Assembly: GCF_001514235.1 (NCBI RefSeq)
Contig: NZ_KQ948939.1
Coordinates: forward strand, 51,612-115,611
DNA from: Streptomyces caeruleatus
Lineage (GTDB): Bacteria; Actinomycetota; Actinomycetes; Streptomycetales; Streptomycetaceae
Direction: 5' to 3'
DNA length: 64,000 bases
Shown: piece after piece, positions 44,432 through 52,047 of the stretch
Position numbering within the stretch: position 1 is the first letter of the stretch
Layout: each line of letters starts with the position of its first letter
The notes under the pieces: model-generated
Databases searched by the model: none
Told to the model about the DNA's origin: nothing
Seen by the model: the letters and a program-made list of their open reading frames with translations, nothing else
Made by a program: the position numbers and the translations under genes

Positions 44432-45163
44432 TTACTTGGCGGGCGGAGTCGTCTTCTTGGCGGTGGTCTTGCGCGCGGCCGGCGCCTTCTTGGCCGGGGC
44501 CTTCTTCTCCGGGGCGGCCTCGGCGGCGGGCGTGGTCGCGGCCGGCTTGGCCTCGGCCTTCCCCGCGTTGTTCGTCTTGTTCGTGTTGTTCGTGTTGTCC
44601 GCCTTGACCTCGACCGGCTCGGCGTTCGGCTCGACGGCCACGGCGAGCTCCTCGATCTCCTCGGCTGCCTCGCCGCGCCAGGTCTTCACGGCCTGCTCGC
44701 CGTGCTCGGCGACCTTCTCGTAGGTCTCGCGGGCCTTCACGGCGTACTCGGCGGCGACACCGAGGGTGCGCAGCGCGATGTCCTGGGCGCTCTCGCCGAA
44801 CTTCTTCAGGTCGGCGTCGAGGTTGCTGCCGAGCTTCTTGAAGTCCGCGTCCAGGTTGGTGCCGAACTTCTTGATGTCGGCGTCCAGGCCGCTGACGAAC
44901 TCGTTGACCTTCGTCTGGAAGCTCTCCTGAGCCTCCTTCGCCCTGGTACCCGCCTCCTTGGCGCGGGCGGTGGCCTTCTCCTGGACGGCCTTCGGGTCGG
45001 TGTTGCGTACGGCCTCGAACCGCGCCGGCGCCTCGGCGCGCAGCTGCTCCACCAGGCCGGGCACCTTCCTGGCCTGCTGGAGGGCCAGGTCGGCGGTGCC
45101 GGCGGCGAAGTAGAGCGGGGTCGGGTCGCTGAGGGTCTTACGCAGGTCGTCGGTGATGGCCAT
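44432..45163 (-). CDS. HBHA-like Lys/Ala-rich coiled-coil protein
   Basis: 243 residues; GGGAGGACC precedes the ATG. The N-terminus AITDDLRKTLSDPTPLYFAA and AGTADLALQQARKVPGLVEQ is followed by a coiled coil with three LDADxKKxG repeats (GLDADIKKFG, NLDADFKKLG, NLDADLKKFG), then a Lys/Ala/Pro tail (EKKAPAKKAPAARKTTAKK). This is the build of mycobacterial heparin-binding haemagglutinin, which here has no signal peptide. In Streptomyces the basic tail could bind DNA or wall polymers. It sits downstream of an XRE regulator, an arrangement also known next to hbhA in mycobacteria. Confidence 0.78.
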   Translation of the reverse strand: MAITDDLRKTLSDPTPLYFAAGTADLALQQARKVPGLVEQLRAEAPARFEAVRNTDPKAVQEKATARAKEAGTRAKEAQESFQTKVNEFVSGLDADIKKFGTNLDADFKKLGSNLDADLKKFGESAQDIALRTLGVAAEYAVKARETYEKVAEHGEQAVKTWRGEAAEEIEELAVAVEPNAEPVEVKADNTNNTNKTNNAGKAEAKPAATTPAAEAAPEKKAPAKKAPAARKTTAKKTTPPAK

Positions 45164-45271
45164 GGTGATGGTCCTCCCGGTTTGCTCTGAGGTGAGGGTT
45201 TTGGGTCCCCGCGATCGGCCGGGCCGATGCCTGCCGACGCGGACGGGGGTCGCGCGTACGGCAGCTTGTGG

Positions 45272-46066
45272 TCAGCCCGCCGACTGCTGGGGGTCGATCG
45301 GGTTCTCCGGGGCGGCGGCGCTGCCGTCGGAGGTGTGGGTGTTGCGGGTCGTGCGGGTGTTGCGGGGCGTGCGGGTGTTGCGGGGCGTGCGGGTGTTGCG
45401 GGTGGTGCCGGTTTTGCGAGTGCTGCCGGTACTACCGGTGCTGCCAGCACTGCCCGTACTACCGGTACTACCGGTACTACCGGTGCTGCTGGTGCTGCTG
45501 GTGCTGCCGGTCTTACGGGTACGGCGCGCGGCGGGCTTGCGGTCGGCGTCGGCCGTGCCGTGCGAGCCAGTCGAGCCGTTCGCGCCGCCGGTGCGGTCCG
45601 TGCCGGTCGTATCGCCCTGTTCGGAGTGCGCCGTGTCCTGGCCCGCCGAGACGGCTTCGGCTGCTCGCTGCACCGCCTCGGCGGCCTCGTCCGTCTCGCC
45701 CGCCTCGGGGGATATCCCGAACCCGTTCTCCTTGCGGAAGGATTCGTAGATCTGGAGCAGCACCTGCTTCTGCCGCTCGTTCAGCGTGGGATCGGCGAGT
45801 ATGACGGCGCGCGTCTCCACCTCGTCCCGGTCCCGCTCGGCGTCGAGGATGCCGGCCCGCACGTACAGCGTCTCCGCGGAGATCCGCAGCGCCTTGGCGA
45901 CCTGCTGCAACACCTCCGCGCTCGGCTTGCGCAGCCCGCGCTCGATCTGGCTCAGATACGGATTGGACACCCCGGCGGCATCGGCGAGTTGCCGCAGCGA
46001 CAGCTGCGCAGTGCGCCGCTGCTCGCGCAGGTACTCACCGAGATTGCCGACGTTGAGCGATGCCAT
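45272..46066 (-). CDS. XRE-family regulator with long repeat tail
   Basis: 264 residues from the ATG at 46064-46066. An HTH_3 domain covers residues about 8-66 (LGEYLREQRRTAQLSLRQLA, SNPYLSQIERGLRKPSAEVL). A middle acidic part follows, then a Ser-Thr-Gly tail (GSTGSTGSTGSAGSTGST) and TRNTRTPRN repeats, from 9-bp and 18-bp DNA repeats at 45330-45505. The front part resembles the regulator next to HBHA-like genes in other actinobacteria. A palindrome (46097-46116) upstream is a likely own operator. The HBHA-like gene is 108 bases downstream. Confidence 0.85.
   Translation of the reverse strand: MASLNVGNLGEYLREQRRTAQLSLRQLADAAGVSNPYLSQIERGLRKPSAEVLQQVAKALRISAETLYVRAGILDAERDRDEVETRAVILADPTLNERQKQVLLQIYESFRKENGFGISPEAGETDEAAEAVQRAAEAVSAGQDTAHSEQGDTTGTDRTGGANGSTGSHGTADADRKPAARRTRKTGSTSSTSSTGSTGSTGSTGSAGSTGSTGSTRKTGTTRNTRTPRNTRTPRNTRTTRNTHTSDGSAAAPENPIDPQQSAG
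45330..45505 (-). repeat. Tandem 18-bp and 9-bp repeats inside the XRE gene tail
   Basis: Left part: units of GTGCGGGTGTTGCGGGGC. Right part: units of GGTACTACC and GGTGCTGCT. All keep the reading frame. Confidence 0.8.
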
Positions 46067-46096
46067 GTCCCCACCTTGCCTCACCGTCGCTAACTA

Positions 46097-46116
46097 TTGC
46101 AAGCACCCGCTTGCAA
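46097..46116. promoter_or_regulatory. Palindromic operator candidate for the XRE regulator
   Basis: TTGCAAGCACCCGCTTGCAA has perfect 7-bp arms and a 6-bp centre, 30 bases upstream of the XRE start. Confidence 0.65.
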
Positions 46117-46225
46117 AAGTGCGCCATGACACTTCGAACGGGGGCACTTGGAGATCTCCGGGGCCACTGTCAGTGGCTGCTGACACGCTGCCCTCGCCAC
46201 AGTCCAGCGTGATCAGGAGCCGAGC

Positions 46226-46741
46226 ATGGGTACGTGGGGAACCGGTCCCTTCGACAGTGACCTCGCCGCAGACTTCGTCGATGAGCTGGAGGGACTCTCG
46301 CCCGAGCAGGTCATCGAGCTGCTGCGGAAGACCCTCCAGCGGGTTGCTGATTCCGGCCCGCGGGTGGACGGCGGAGACGGAGTGGAAGCCGTCGCCGCTG
46401 CTGCCCTGGTCGCCGCTCAGGTGCCCGGCAGCAGGATGGTGATCGACCCGGATGACGGGCCGAGGGAGCCGCTCCCCCAACTGCCGGTCTCCTTGCGCGC
46501 ACTGGCTCGCGAGGCCCTTCGCCGGGTCACGGAAGACGGGTCCGAGATGACCCAGGGCTGGGTGGACGGCAACGACGCCACCGCTTGGCGCCGGGAGGTG
46601 CAGCGGATCCATGATTCGCTGGCCACCACCCCAGTTGGCCAGAACCCGCCACCCCCGCCACCACACACCGCGCCCCCACCCACCCCGTCGGGAATGCTGC
46701 CCCCATGCGCCCAGACGACTGGCATCTCGCCCAAGACGTAG
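46226..46741 (+). CDS. DUF4259 protein
   Basis: 171 residues. The start MGTWGTGPFDSDLAADFVDE is the hallmark of DUF4259. Helical body, then a Pro-rich stretch (NPPPPPPHTAPPPTPS) and a tail that overlaps the next gene by 37 bases in another frame, so the last 12 residues are unlikely to be conserved. Function unknown; the family is often found near toxin or immunity genes, but I see nothing here to support that role. Confidence 0.75.
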   Translation: MGTWGTGPFDSDLAADFVDELEGLSPEQVIELLRKTLQRVADSGPRVDGGDGVEAVAAAALVAAQVPGSRMVIDPDDGPREPLPQLPVSLRALAREALRRVTEDGSEMTQGWVDGNDATAWRREVQRIHDSLATTPVGQNPPPPPPHTAPPPTPSGMLPPCAQTTGISPKT

Positions 46742-47565
46742 ACGACTTCCTCGCCCGAGCCGGAGGCTTTCTGCGGTCACGGCCCGGGATGCATGTCATG
46801 CCGTTGACGTGGGCCGAGAGGGTGCGGACGCGTGGGGCGGAGGCGTTTGGGAGTGAGGCGCCCGTCTACGGCGTGCTGGAGGAGGCCGGTGAGGTGCGCG
46901 CCGCCTTCTACCGGCTCTCGCCCCGCGCGCTGTGCGTCACCCCGCTCACGCCCGAGCAGGCCGATGGCCTCGCTGCCCACCTCTCCGCACTCGGGCACTC
47001 CCTCCCCGCCGTCAGCGCGGACCACGGCACCGCCACCGCCTTCGCCGAGGCCTGGCAGCGGCACACCGGCGTCACCCCGAAACTCCGTGACATCCGGCTC
47101 CGGCTGTACCGCCTCGGCACACTCACCCCGCCGGACCCGATGCCGGCCGGCCGGGGGCGGGTCCTGGGCGAGGAGGATCTCGATCAGGTCATGTTCTGGT
47201 GCAGCGAGTTCGCCAAGGCCGTCGGCGAGGACATCACCATCGACGCCGAGTCGTGGGCCGGTACGCGTTACGCCGACAAGCGCTACACCCTCTGGGAGAC
47301 CCCGGACGGCACGCCGGTCTCCATCGCGGGAATGAACCCGCTGATCGGCGGCCAGATCCAGGTGGACATCGTCTACACCCCGGCCCACCTGCGCGGTCGC
47401 GGCTACGCGGCGGCCGCGGCTGCGGAGGTGAGCCGGGCCGCGCTGGCCGCCGGCGCGAAGGAGGTCGTCCTCTTCGCGGACCTGGCCAACCCCACCAGCA
47501 ACGCCCTCTACCAGCGCCTCGGCTATCGCACGCTCACCGACTGGGCGGCATACGACTTCTCCTGA
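46705..47565 (+). CDS. GNAT-family acetyltransferase
   Basis: 286 residues, two lobes. The N-terminal 125 residues look like a degenerate GNAT (VYGVLEEAGEVRAAFYRLS). The C-terminal GNAT has DIVYTPAHLRGRGYAAAAAA (acetyl-CoA loop RGRGYA) and DLANPTSNALYQRLGYRTL. It should acetylate a small amine or protein; no substrate is visible. It overlaps the DUF4259 gene, so translation may be coupled. Confidence 0.8.
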   Translation: MRPDDWHLAQDVDDFLARAGGFLRSRPGMHVMPLTWAERVRTRGAEAFGSEAPVYGVLEEAGEVRAAFYRLSPRALCVTPLTPEQADGLAAHLSALGHSLPAVSADHGTATAFAEAWQRHTGVTPKLRDIRLRLYRLGTLTPPDPMPAGRGRVLGEEDLDQVMFWCSEFAKAVGEDITIDAESWAGTRYADKRYTLWETPDGTPVSIAGMNPLIGGQIQVDIVYTPAHLRGRGYAAAAAAEVSRAALAAGAKEVVLFADLANPTSNALYQRLGYRTLTDWAAYDFS

Positions 47566-47713
47566 CTCGCCCCCACCCCCACCCTCGCCCCCGCGCCCGC
47601 CCCCGGCCCCGGCCACCGAGCGGCTGAACCCGTCGCCCGCACGGCGTGTCCGCGCGGGCGGACGCGGCGGCCCGGCGCAGGGTGGTCGGTACGGGCGTCG
47701 TCGAGGAGGAATC

Positions 47714-47953
47714 GTGAAGCGTGCTGCCGCCGCCGTTCTGACCGCTGTCGTCGCCGGCCTGACGCCGGTCGCGCTACCGGCCGCGCCCCAGGCCAAGCCC
47801 GAGGTTCAGCTCCATACCCAGGTCCAGCCCCGGCCTCAGGCCCAGGCCCAGGCCCAGCCTCAGGCCCAGCCTCAGGCCCAGGCCCAGGACGACCACGGGA
47901 ACATCGAGCGGAACGAGTGGAACATCCCGATCGCCAACCTCCGCGTGCTCTAG
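47714..47953 (+). CDS. Small exported Gln-Ala repeat peptide
   Basis: 79 residues from a GTG with GAGGAGGAATC upstream. Signal peptide KRAAAAVLTAVVAGLTPVAL ends near PAAPQAK. Then VQPRPQAQAQAQPQAQPQAQ, then DDHGNIERNEWNIPIANLRVL. The closing 20 residues look conserved-type (acidic, with Trp and Asn) unlike the repeat part. The (CAGGCC)n coding repeat is like the linker tract of the gene at 30022. A C-rich low-complexity run at 47571-47612 lies upstream. Function unknown. Confidence 0.6.
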   Translation: MKRAAAAVLTAVVAGLTPVALPAAPQAKPEVQLHTQVQPRPQAQAQAQPQAQPQAQAQDDHGNIERNEWNIPIANLRVL

Positions 47954-48008
47954 GCCCCCTCCGCCCTTCCAGGCGTCCGCGCCCCCGCTGCCGCAGCCCT
48001 CACTCCGA

Positions 48009-48028
48009 TACCCACTTTTTTGTGGGTA
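48009..48028. terminator. TACCCAC/GTGGGTA hairpin between convergent genes
   Basis: Perfect 7-bp arms flank TTTTTT. It lies between the ends of the 47714 and 48151 genes. A terminator is likely, although the T run is in the loop. Confidence 0.4.
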
Positions 48029-48150
48029 CTTGGCAGCGCGCCCCCGCCGTCCGACCCTTGATGCAGGTGATCGACGAGGCGCCGGACCCGCCCGGTCACC
48101 TGGGGAGTCGTACGGCGGTGGCACGTGTCGGACGGAGGTGGCGTTTCGGT

Positions 48151-48498
48151 TCAGGAGACCGGCTGGGCGCCGGTCAGTCGCTCCAGGCGGCGGTGGCCCC
48201 AGTCGGAGAGCGGGCCGAGAGCCTCGGCCAGGTCGCGGCCGAACCCGGTCAGTGAGTAGACGGTCTTCAACGGCAGTACGTCGTACACCTCACGGTCCAC
48301 CAGACCGTCCGTCTCCATCTCGCGCAGCGCCTGCGTCAGCACCTTCTCGCTGAGGCCGGGCAGCCGGCGGCGCAGTTCCGCCGGGCGGAGAGGGCCGGAC
48401 TCCAGCAGCCAGAGCAGCGACGTCTTCCACTTGCCGTCGACCACCGCGAGCGCGGCGGTCACTCCGCAGACGTTCGGATCATGGCGCCGACGCGACAT
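48151..48498 (-). CDS. HxlR-family transcriptional regulator
   Basis: 115 residues from the ATG at 48496-48498 with AAAGGGGTGG upstream. The winged helix is typical: NVCGVTAALAVVDGKWKTSL with a conserved Cys, LRPAELRRRLPGLSEKVLTQ, ALREMETDGLVDREVY, PLKTVYSLTGFGRDLAEAL. The N-terminal Cys is the redox sensor in some members. It is divergent from the imine-reductase-like gene, which it probably controls from the small intergenic operator. Confidence 0.87.
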   Translation of the reverse strand: MSRRRHDPNVCGVTAALAVVDGKWKTSLLWLLESGPLRPAELRRRLPGLSEKVLTQALREMETDGLVDREVYDVLPLKTVYSLTGFGRDLAEALGPLSDWGHRRLERLTGAQPVS

Positions 48499-48512
48499 GT
48501 CACCACCCCTTT

Positions 48513-48530
48513 TGTCATCAATTATCGTCA
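48513..48530. promoter_or_regulatory. Operator candidate between hxlR-like and IRED-like genes
   Basis: TGTCATCAATTATCGTCA is an imperfect palindrome (7 of 9 arm positions). It overlaps a TTGTCA -35-like hexamer (48512-48517) with TACAGG 16 bases downstream, for the rightward gene. Confidence 0.5.
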
Positions 48531-48549
48531 CCCTACAGGGAGTTGAGTC

Positions 48550-49452
48550 ATGCCCACCTTCGACCACGAGACCGCCGTCACCGTCATCGGGCTCGGCCCG
48601 ATGGGCCGGGCGCTGGCCGGTGCGTTCCTGGACGCGGGGCTGCGTGTCACCGTCTGGAACCGCACGCCGGGGCGGGACCGGGAGCTCGTCGACCGCGGTG
48701 TCACGTCCGCCGCGTCCGCCGCGTCCGCCGCCGAGGCGGTCGCCGCCAGTCCGCTGACCGTCGTCTGCGTGGTGAACTACGACGCCGCCGACGCCGTCCT
48801 GCGGCAGGACGCGGTCACCGACGCGCTCAAGGGCCGTACGGTGGTCAACCTGACCGCCGACACCCCGGACCGGTCACGGGACGCGGCCGACTGGGCCGAG
48901 GCGCACGGCATCCGGTATCTGGACGGCGCGATCATGACGCCGACCACGACCATCGGCAGGCCGGAGGGGGTGTTCATCTACAGCGGCTCCGCGAAGCTCT
49001 ACGGCGAACACCGGCAGGTCCTCGACGCGCTCGGCGGCACCCACACCCACCTCGGCGAGGACATCGGCCGGGCCGCGGCCTACGACGTCGCCCTGCTCGA
49101 CATCTTCTGGACCTCGATGGCGGGCTTCGCGCACGCGCTGGCCGTGGCCCGGGCCGAGGGCGTCAGCGCGCGGGAACTCACACCCTTCGCGCAGGGCATC
49201 GCGACGATCCTGCCGCCGCTGTTCGAGGAGTTCGCGGGCGACGTCGACGACGCCACCTACTCCGGTGAGCTCAACCCGATCACCTCCGGCGTTTCCACCA
49301 TGTCCCACATCGTCCACGCCTCCGAGGCCCACGGCATCGACGCCTCCGTCATGCGCGCGATCGAGGGCCAGGCCCGCCGCGTCATCGCCCTCGGGCACGG
49401 CACGGACGGATACATGCGGGTCAGCGAGCTGCTGGGCCGCCACCTGCGCTGA
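48550..49452 (+). CDS. NADPH-dependent imine reductase-like oxidoreductase
   Basis: 300 residues. The N-terminal Rossmann site VTVIGLGPMGRALAGAFLDA and VTVWNRTPGRDRE (Arg that selects NADPH) belong to the beta-hydroxyacid dehydrogenase/IRED superfamily. The linker helix and C-terminal helical domain YDVALLDIFWTSMAGFAHAL place an Asp where IREDs have their catalytic acid/base. It has GGCACxxxD-type Lys of true HIBADH missing, so imine reduction is the better guess. Its 3' end overlaps the convergent HAD gene by 32 bases. Confidence 0.8.
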   Translation: MPTFDHETAVTVIGLGPMGRALAGAFLDAGLRVTVWNRTPGRDRELVDRGVTSAASAASAAEAVAASPLTVVCVVNYDAADAVLRQDAVTDALKGRTVVNLTADTPDRSRDAADWAEAHGIRYLDGAIMTPTTTIGRPEGVFIYSGSAKLYGEHRQVLDALGGTHTHLGEDIGRAAAYDVALLDIFWTSMAGFAHALAVARAEGVSARELTPFAQGIATILPPLFEEFAGDVDDATYSGELNPITSGVSTMSHIVHASEAHGIDASVMRAIEGQARRVIALGHGTDGYMRVSELLGRHLR

Positions 49453-50104
49453 CCCACTCCGCCAGCACGGCGAAGTCCCGTTCGGTCAGCCCACGGCGGT
49501 GGTCGACCCGGTGGAGGAGGGCGGGTGCGCGGTGGTGGCCGGCCACCCAGGCCCGGTCGGCGTCGGTGATCTCGTCGTCGACCCGGACGAAGGGCCGCCT
49601 CGCGGCCCACGCCGCCAACGGCCGTGTCTTCCAGTGGAGGCCGCGCGGCCCGAGCCGCGGTTCGTCGCCCTCGTCCGGCCACTCCACCACCGGCAGCGCG
49701 GGCAGTCCGAGCCAGGGGGCGAGGCAGGTGTTCGCGTCGTCCAGCCAGGTCGTGGCCCACACCAGCTCACAGCCGAGCGCGGCGAGTTCGGTCAGGCGGT
49801 CGCCGAGGGCGGGGTCGACGCGGGAGAGCAGGGGGTGGGTGGCCGTCTCGGGAAGCGGGTGGGCCGCCTCGTACACGGGATACGGGCGGTCCGCCCCGAA
49901 CGGGAGCAGCGTGCCGTCGACGTCCAGGAACACGAGCACCGACGGCGACACCGAAGGTCCCGCAGGGCCAGCAGCACCCGCAGGCCCCACAGGTCCCGAC
50001 GGCCCCGGTTGCCCCGGTTGCCCCGATGGCCCAGGTGGCCCAGGTGGCCCAGGTGGCCCCGACGGCCCCGACGGCCCCGACGGCCCCGGTGGCAGCGAGC
50101 TCAC
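49421..50104 (-). CDS. HAD-like hydrolase with N-terminal collagen-like segment
   Basis: 227 residues from the GTG at 50102-50104, whose bases overlap the TGA of the RraA-like gene (GTGA), a coupling that fixes the start. Residues 7-51 are about 15 Gly-X-Y triplets rich in Pro and Ser (GPSGPSGPPGPPGPPGPS and so on). The HAD domain starts VLVFLDVDGTLLPF (motif I Asp pair) with VWATTWLDDANTCLAPWLG and VRVDDEITDADRAW (motif III/IV region). No signal peptide. A downstream start just before VLVFLDVDG would remove the collagen-like part, but no ribosome site is seen there. Confidence 0.72.
   Translation of the reverse strand: MSSLPPGPSGPSGPSGPPGPPGPPGPSGQPGQPGPSGPVGPAGAAGPAGPSVSPSVLVFLDVDGTLLPFGADRPYPVYEAAHPLPETATHPLLSRVDPALGDRLTELAALGCELVWATTWLDDANTCLAPWLGLPALPVVEWPDEGDEPRLGPRGLHWKTRPLAAWAARRPFVRVDDEITDADRAWVAGHHRAPALLHRVDHRRGLTERDFAVLAEWVSAGGGPAAR
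49984..50094 (-). repeat. 9-bp periodic repeat coding Gly-X-Y triplets
   Basis: Units such as GGCCCAGGT, GGCCCCGAC repeated; they code the collagen-like stretch. Confidence 0.75.
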
Positions 50105-50724
50105 CCCTCGAACCCGCCCTCCGCCAGGATCTTGTCGATCCGGGCCCGGTGTGCCGTCTCCCAGTCGTCGAGGGATTCGTCCGCCTCCTTGGCCAGTTTG
50201 GCGCGGGCGGCCGCGAGGATCTCCTCCCGGCGGGCCGCGGGGACGACCACGACGCCCTCCTCGTCGGCGACCACGACGTCCCCGGCGTCGACCGCCACGC
50301 CCCCGCAGGTCACCCGCTCGTTCAACGGCCGTACGGCCGCCTTGGTGCCCGGGATCGGGACGACGCCCCGCGCGAAGACCGGGAAGCGCGCCTCCCGTAC
50401 CTCCGCGAGGTCCCGGATCACGCCGTCGGCGACGAACGCGGCGATTCCGCGGCGCTGGGCGACGGCGCAGACGTTTCCGCCGGCCAGGGCGTAGTCGAGG
50501 TCGCCCGACTCCACGACCACCACGGAGCCGGCCGGGGCGCGGTGGATGGCGGCGTGCAGCATCAGGTTGTCCCCGGGCGGGCACGACACGGTGTACGCGG
50601 GGCCGGCGACACGCGGGACGGGGCCCCACAGCGGGCGGATGCCGATGCCCATGACCTGCGCACGGCCCAGCAGGTCGGCGAGCGTCGTCGTGGGGATGTC
50701 CTGGAATTGCGTGGCGGTCGTCAT
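50101..50724 (-). CDS. RraA-like protein (aldolase/ribonuclease-inhibitor-like fold)
   Basis: 207 residues. PTTTLADLLGRAQVMGIGIR, GPAYTVSCPPGDNLMLHAAI, GSVVVVESGDLDYALAGGNV, GIAAFVADGVIRDLAEVREA, FARGVVPIPGTKAAVRPLNE and VDAGDVVVADEEGVVVVPAA cover the whole RraA/HMG-aldolase-like fold, including the G-x-R-D-type (GVIRD) active-site loop. The family holds class II pyruvate aldolases and RNase E regulators; here aldolase-type or unknown chemistry is more likely. It is coupled to the HAD gene by a 4-base overlap. Confidence 0.82.
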   Translation of the reverse strand: MTTATQFQDIPTTTLADLLGRAQVMGIGIRPLWGPVPRVAGPAYTVSCPPGDNLMLHAAIHRAPAGSVVVVESGDLDYALAGGNVCAVAQRRGIAAFVADGVIRDLAEVREARFPVFARGVVPIPGTKAAVRPLNERVTCGGVAVDAGDVVVADEEGVVVVPAARREEILAAARAKLAKEADESLDDWETAHRARIDKILAEGGFEG

Positions 50725-50909
50725 GGGACGGACGGTACCGTCCTGAGCCATGACTGCCGGGTCGGCCATGTGCCGTGAGCGAGTTGGGTGTTGCCCGGCC
50801 TCTGAGTGAGGCTGTGGCGGCGGGCCAGGAGCCCGCCTCTTTCTCTTCGCCATCCCCTCCGTGCCCTCCGCACGGACATCCAGCGACAGAGGAAGAGAAA
50901 GAGAGAGCA

Positions 50910-51752
50910 TTGCCCCACGATTTCAACCAGCAGGTCATCGAGGAGTTCCGCGCCAACAAGGGTCGCGTCGGCGGCTACTTCGTGGGCGCCCGGCTCCTTC
51001 TGCTCACCACCACCGGCGCCCGCACCGGCCGCCCGCACACCACCCCCGTCGGCTACCTCCCCGACGGCGGCGACCGTGTCCTGGTCATCGCCTCGGCCGC
51101 CGGCGCCCCGAAGCACCCGGCGTGGTTCCACAACCTCCGGGCGAACCCGCGAGTGACCATCGAGAGCGGCGCGTTCACCTACGAGGCGCGGGCCGTCGTC
51201 CTCGACGGCGAGGAGCGTGACCGGGCCTTCGCGCGGGCCGTGGAGGCGGATCCGGGCTGGGCGGCGTACCAGGAGAAGACGGAGCGGGTGATTCCCGTGG
51301 TCGCCCTGTACGAGATCGCCCAGGGCGGGCCCCCGAACATCAACGCCTCCTCCATGGGCGAGGCCATCAAGGTCGTCCACGACGCCTTCCGCCGCGAACT
51401 CGCCCTGATCCGCGAGGAGATGAGCACCGGCGACGGCACGACCCTCGGCGCCCAGCTGCGCGTCAACTGCCTGACCTTCTGCGCGGGCCTGCACAACCAC
51501 CACACCGGCGAGGACATCGGCATGTTCCCGGTCCTGGCCGACCGCCACCCCGACTTCGCGCCCGCGCTCGCCCGGCTCGGCGAGGAGCACGAGCGGATCG
51601 CCGAGCTCGTCGAGGACCTGCGCCGCGTCGTGTCCGCCGCGGACGCGGACCCGGCGGCCGCCCGCGCCGAGGTGGAACGGCTGACGGCGGCACTGGAGGC
51701 GCATCTGACGTACGAGGAGGGGCAGTTGATCCCGCTTCTCGACGCGGGGTGA
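50910..51752 (+). CDS. Fusion of F420-dependent nitroreductase-like (DDN) and hemerythrin HHE domains
   Basis: 280 residues from a TTG preceded by GAGGAAGAGAAAGAGAG. Residues 1-130 are a DDN/PNPOx-type domain: RVGGYFVGARLLLLTTTGAR, TGRPHTTPVGYLPDGGDRVL, PKHPAWFHNLRANPRVTIES, the deazaflavin-binding pattern. Residues 145-280 are a four-helix HHE domain with His/Glu ligands: VVHDAFRRELALIREEM, GLHNHHTGEDIGMFPVLADR, EEHERIAELVEDL and AHLTYEEGQLIPLL, a di-iron oxygen or redox site. A longer upstream frame (from 50775) is Pro/Ser-rich and not convincing. Confidence 0.82.
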   Translation: MPHDFNQQVIEEFRANKGRVGGYFVGARLLLLTTTGARTGRPHTTPVGYLPDGGDRVLVIASAAGAPKHPAWFHNLRANPRVTIESGAFTYEARAVVLDGEERDRAFARAVEADPGWAAYQEKTERVIPVVALYEIAQGGPPNINASSMGEAIKVVHDAFRRELALIREEMSTGDGTTLGAQLRVNCLTFCAGLHNHHTGEDIGMFPVLADRHPDFAPALARLGEEHERIAELVEDLRRVVSAADADPAAARAEVERLTAALEAHLTYEEGQLIPLLDAG

Positions 51753-51767
51753 CAGCGCACGGGAGGC

Positions 51768-52040
51768 CGTCGCCGCTCGTGGCCGTCGCCCTTAGCGGCC
51801 ATCGCCGTTCGAGGGCCCTCCCCCTCAGCGGCCACCGCCGTTCGAGGGCCCTCACCCTCAGCGGCCATCGCCGTTCGAGGGCCCTCCCCCTCAGCGGCCA
51901 CCGCCGTTCGGAGGCCCTCACCCTCAGCGGCCACCGCCGTTCGAGGGCCCTCACCCTCAGCGGCCACCGCCGTTCGGGGCCCCTCACCCTCAGCGGCCAC
52001 CGCCACTCGGGGCCCTCGCCCCCCGCGGCCGCCGCAGCCC
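51768..52040. repeat. 33-bp tandem repeat array, about 7-8 units
   Basis: Unit core GGCCACCGCCGTTCGAGGGC followed by CCTCACCCTCAGC; unit starts at 51797, 51830, 51863, 51896, 51929, 51962 and 51995, exactly 33 bases apart. Because 33 is divisible by three, several frames stay open on both strands (an 11-residue repeat), but I see no ribosome site. It lies between two convergent genes. Confidence 0.9.
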
Positions 52041-52047
52041 AGCCCCC

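Noticed and set aside
46094..46780. Minus-strand frame opposite the DUF4259 gene
   Set aside because: Antisense to a protein with the DUF4259 hallmark N-terminus; no motif of its own.
49984..50094. CRISPR-like array in the 9-bp periodic region
   Set aside because: Units are too short, without spacers, and code Gly-X-Y triplets in frame.
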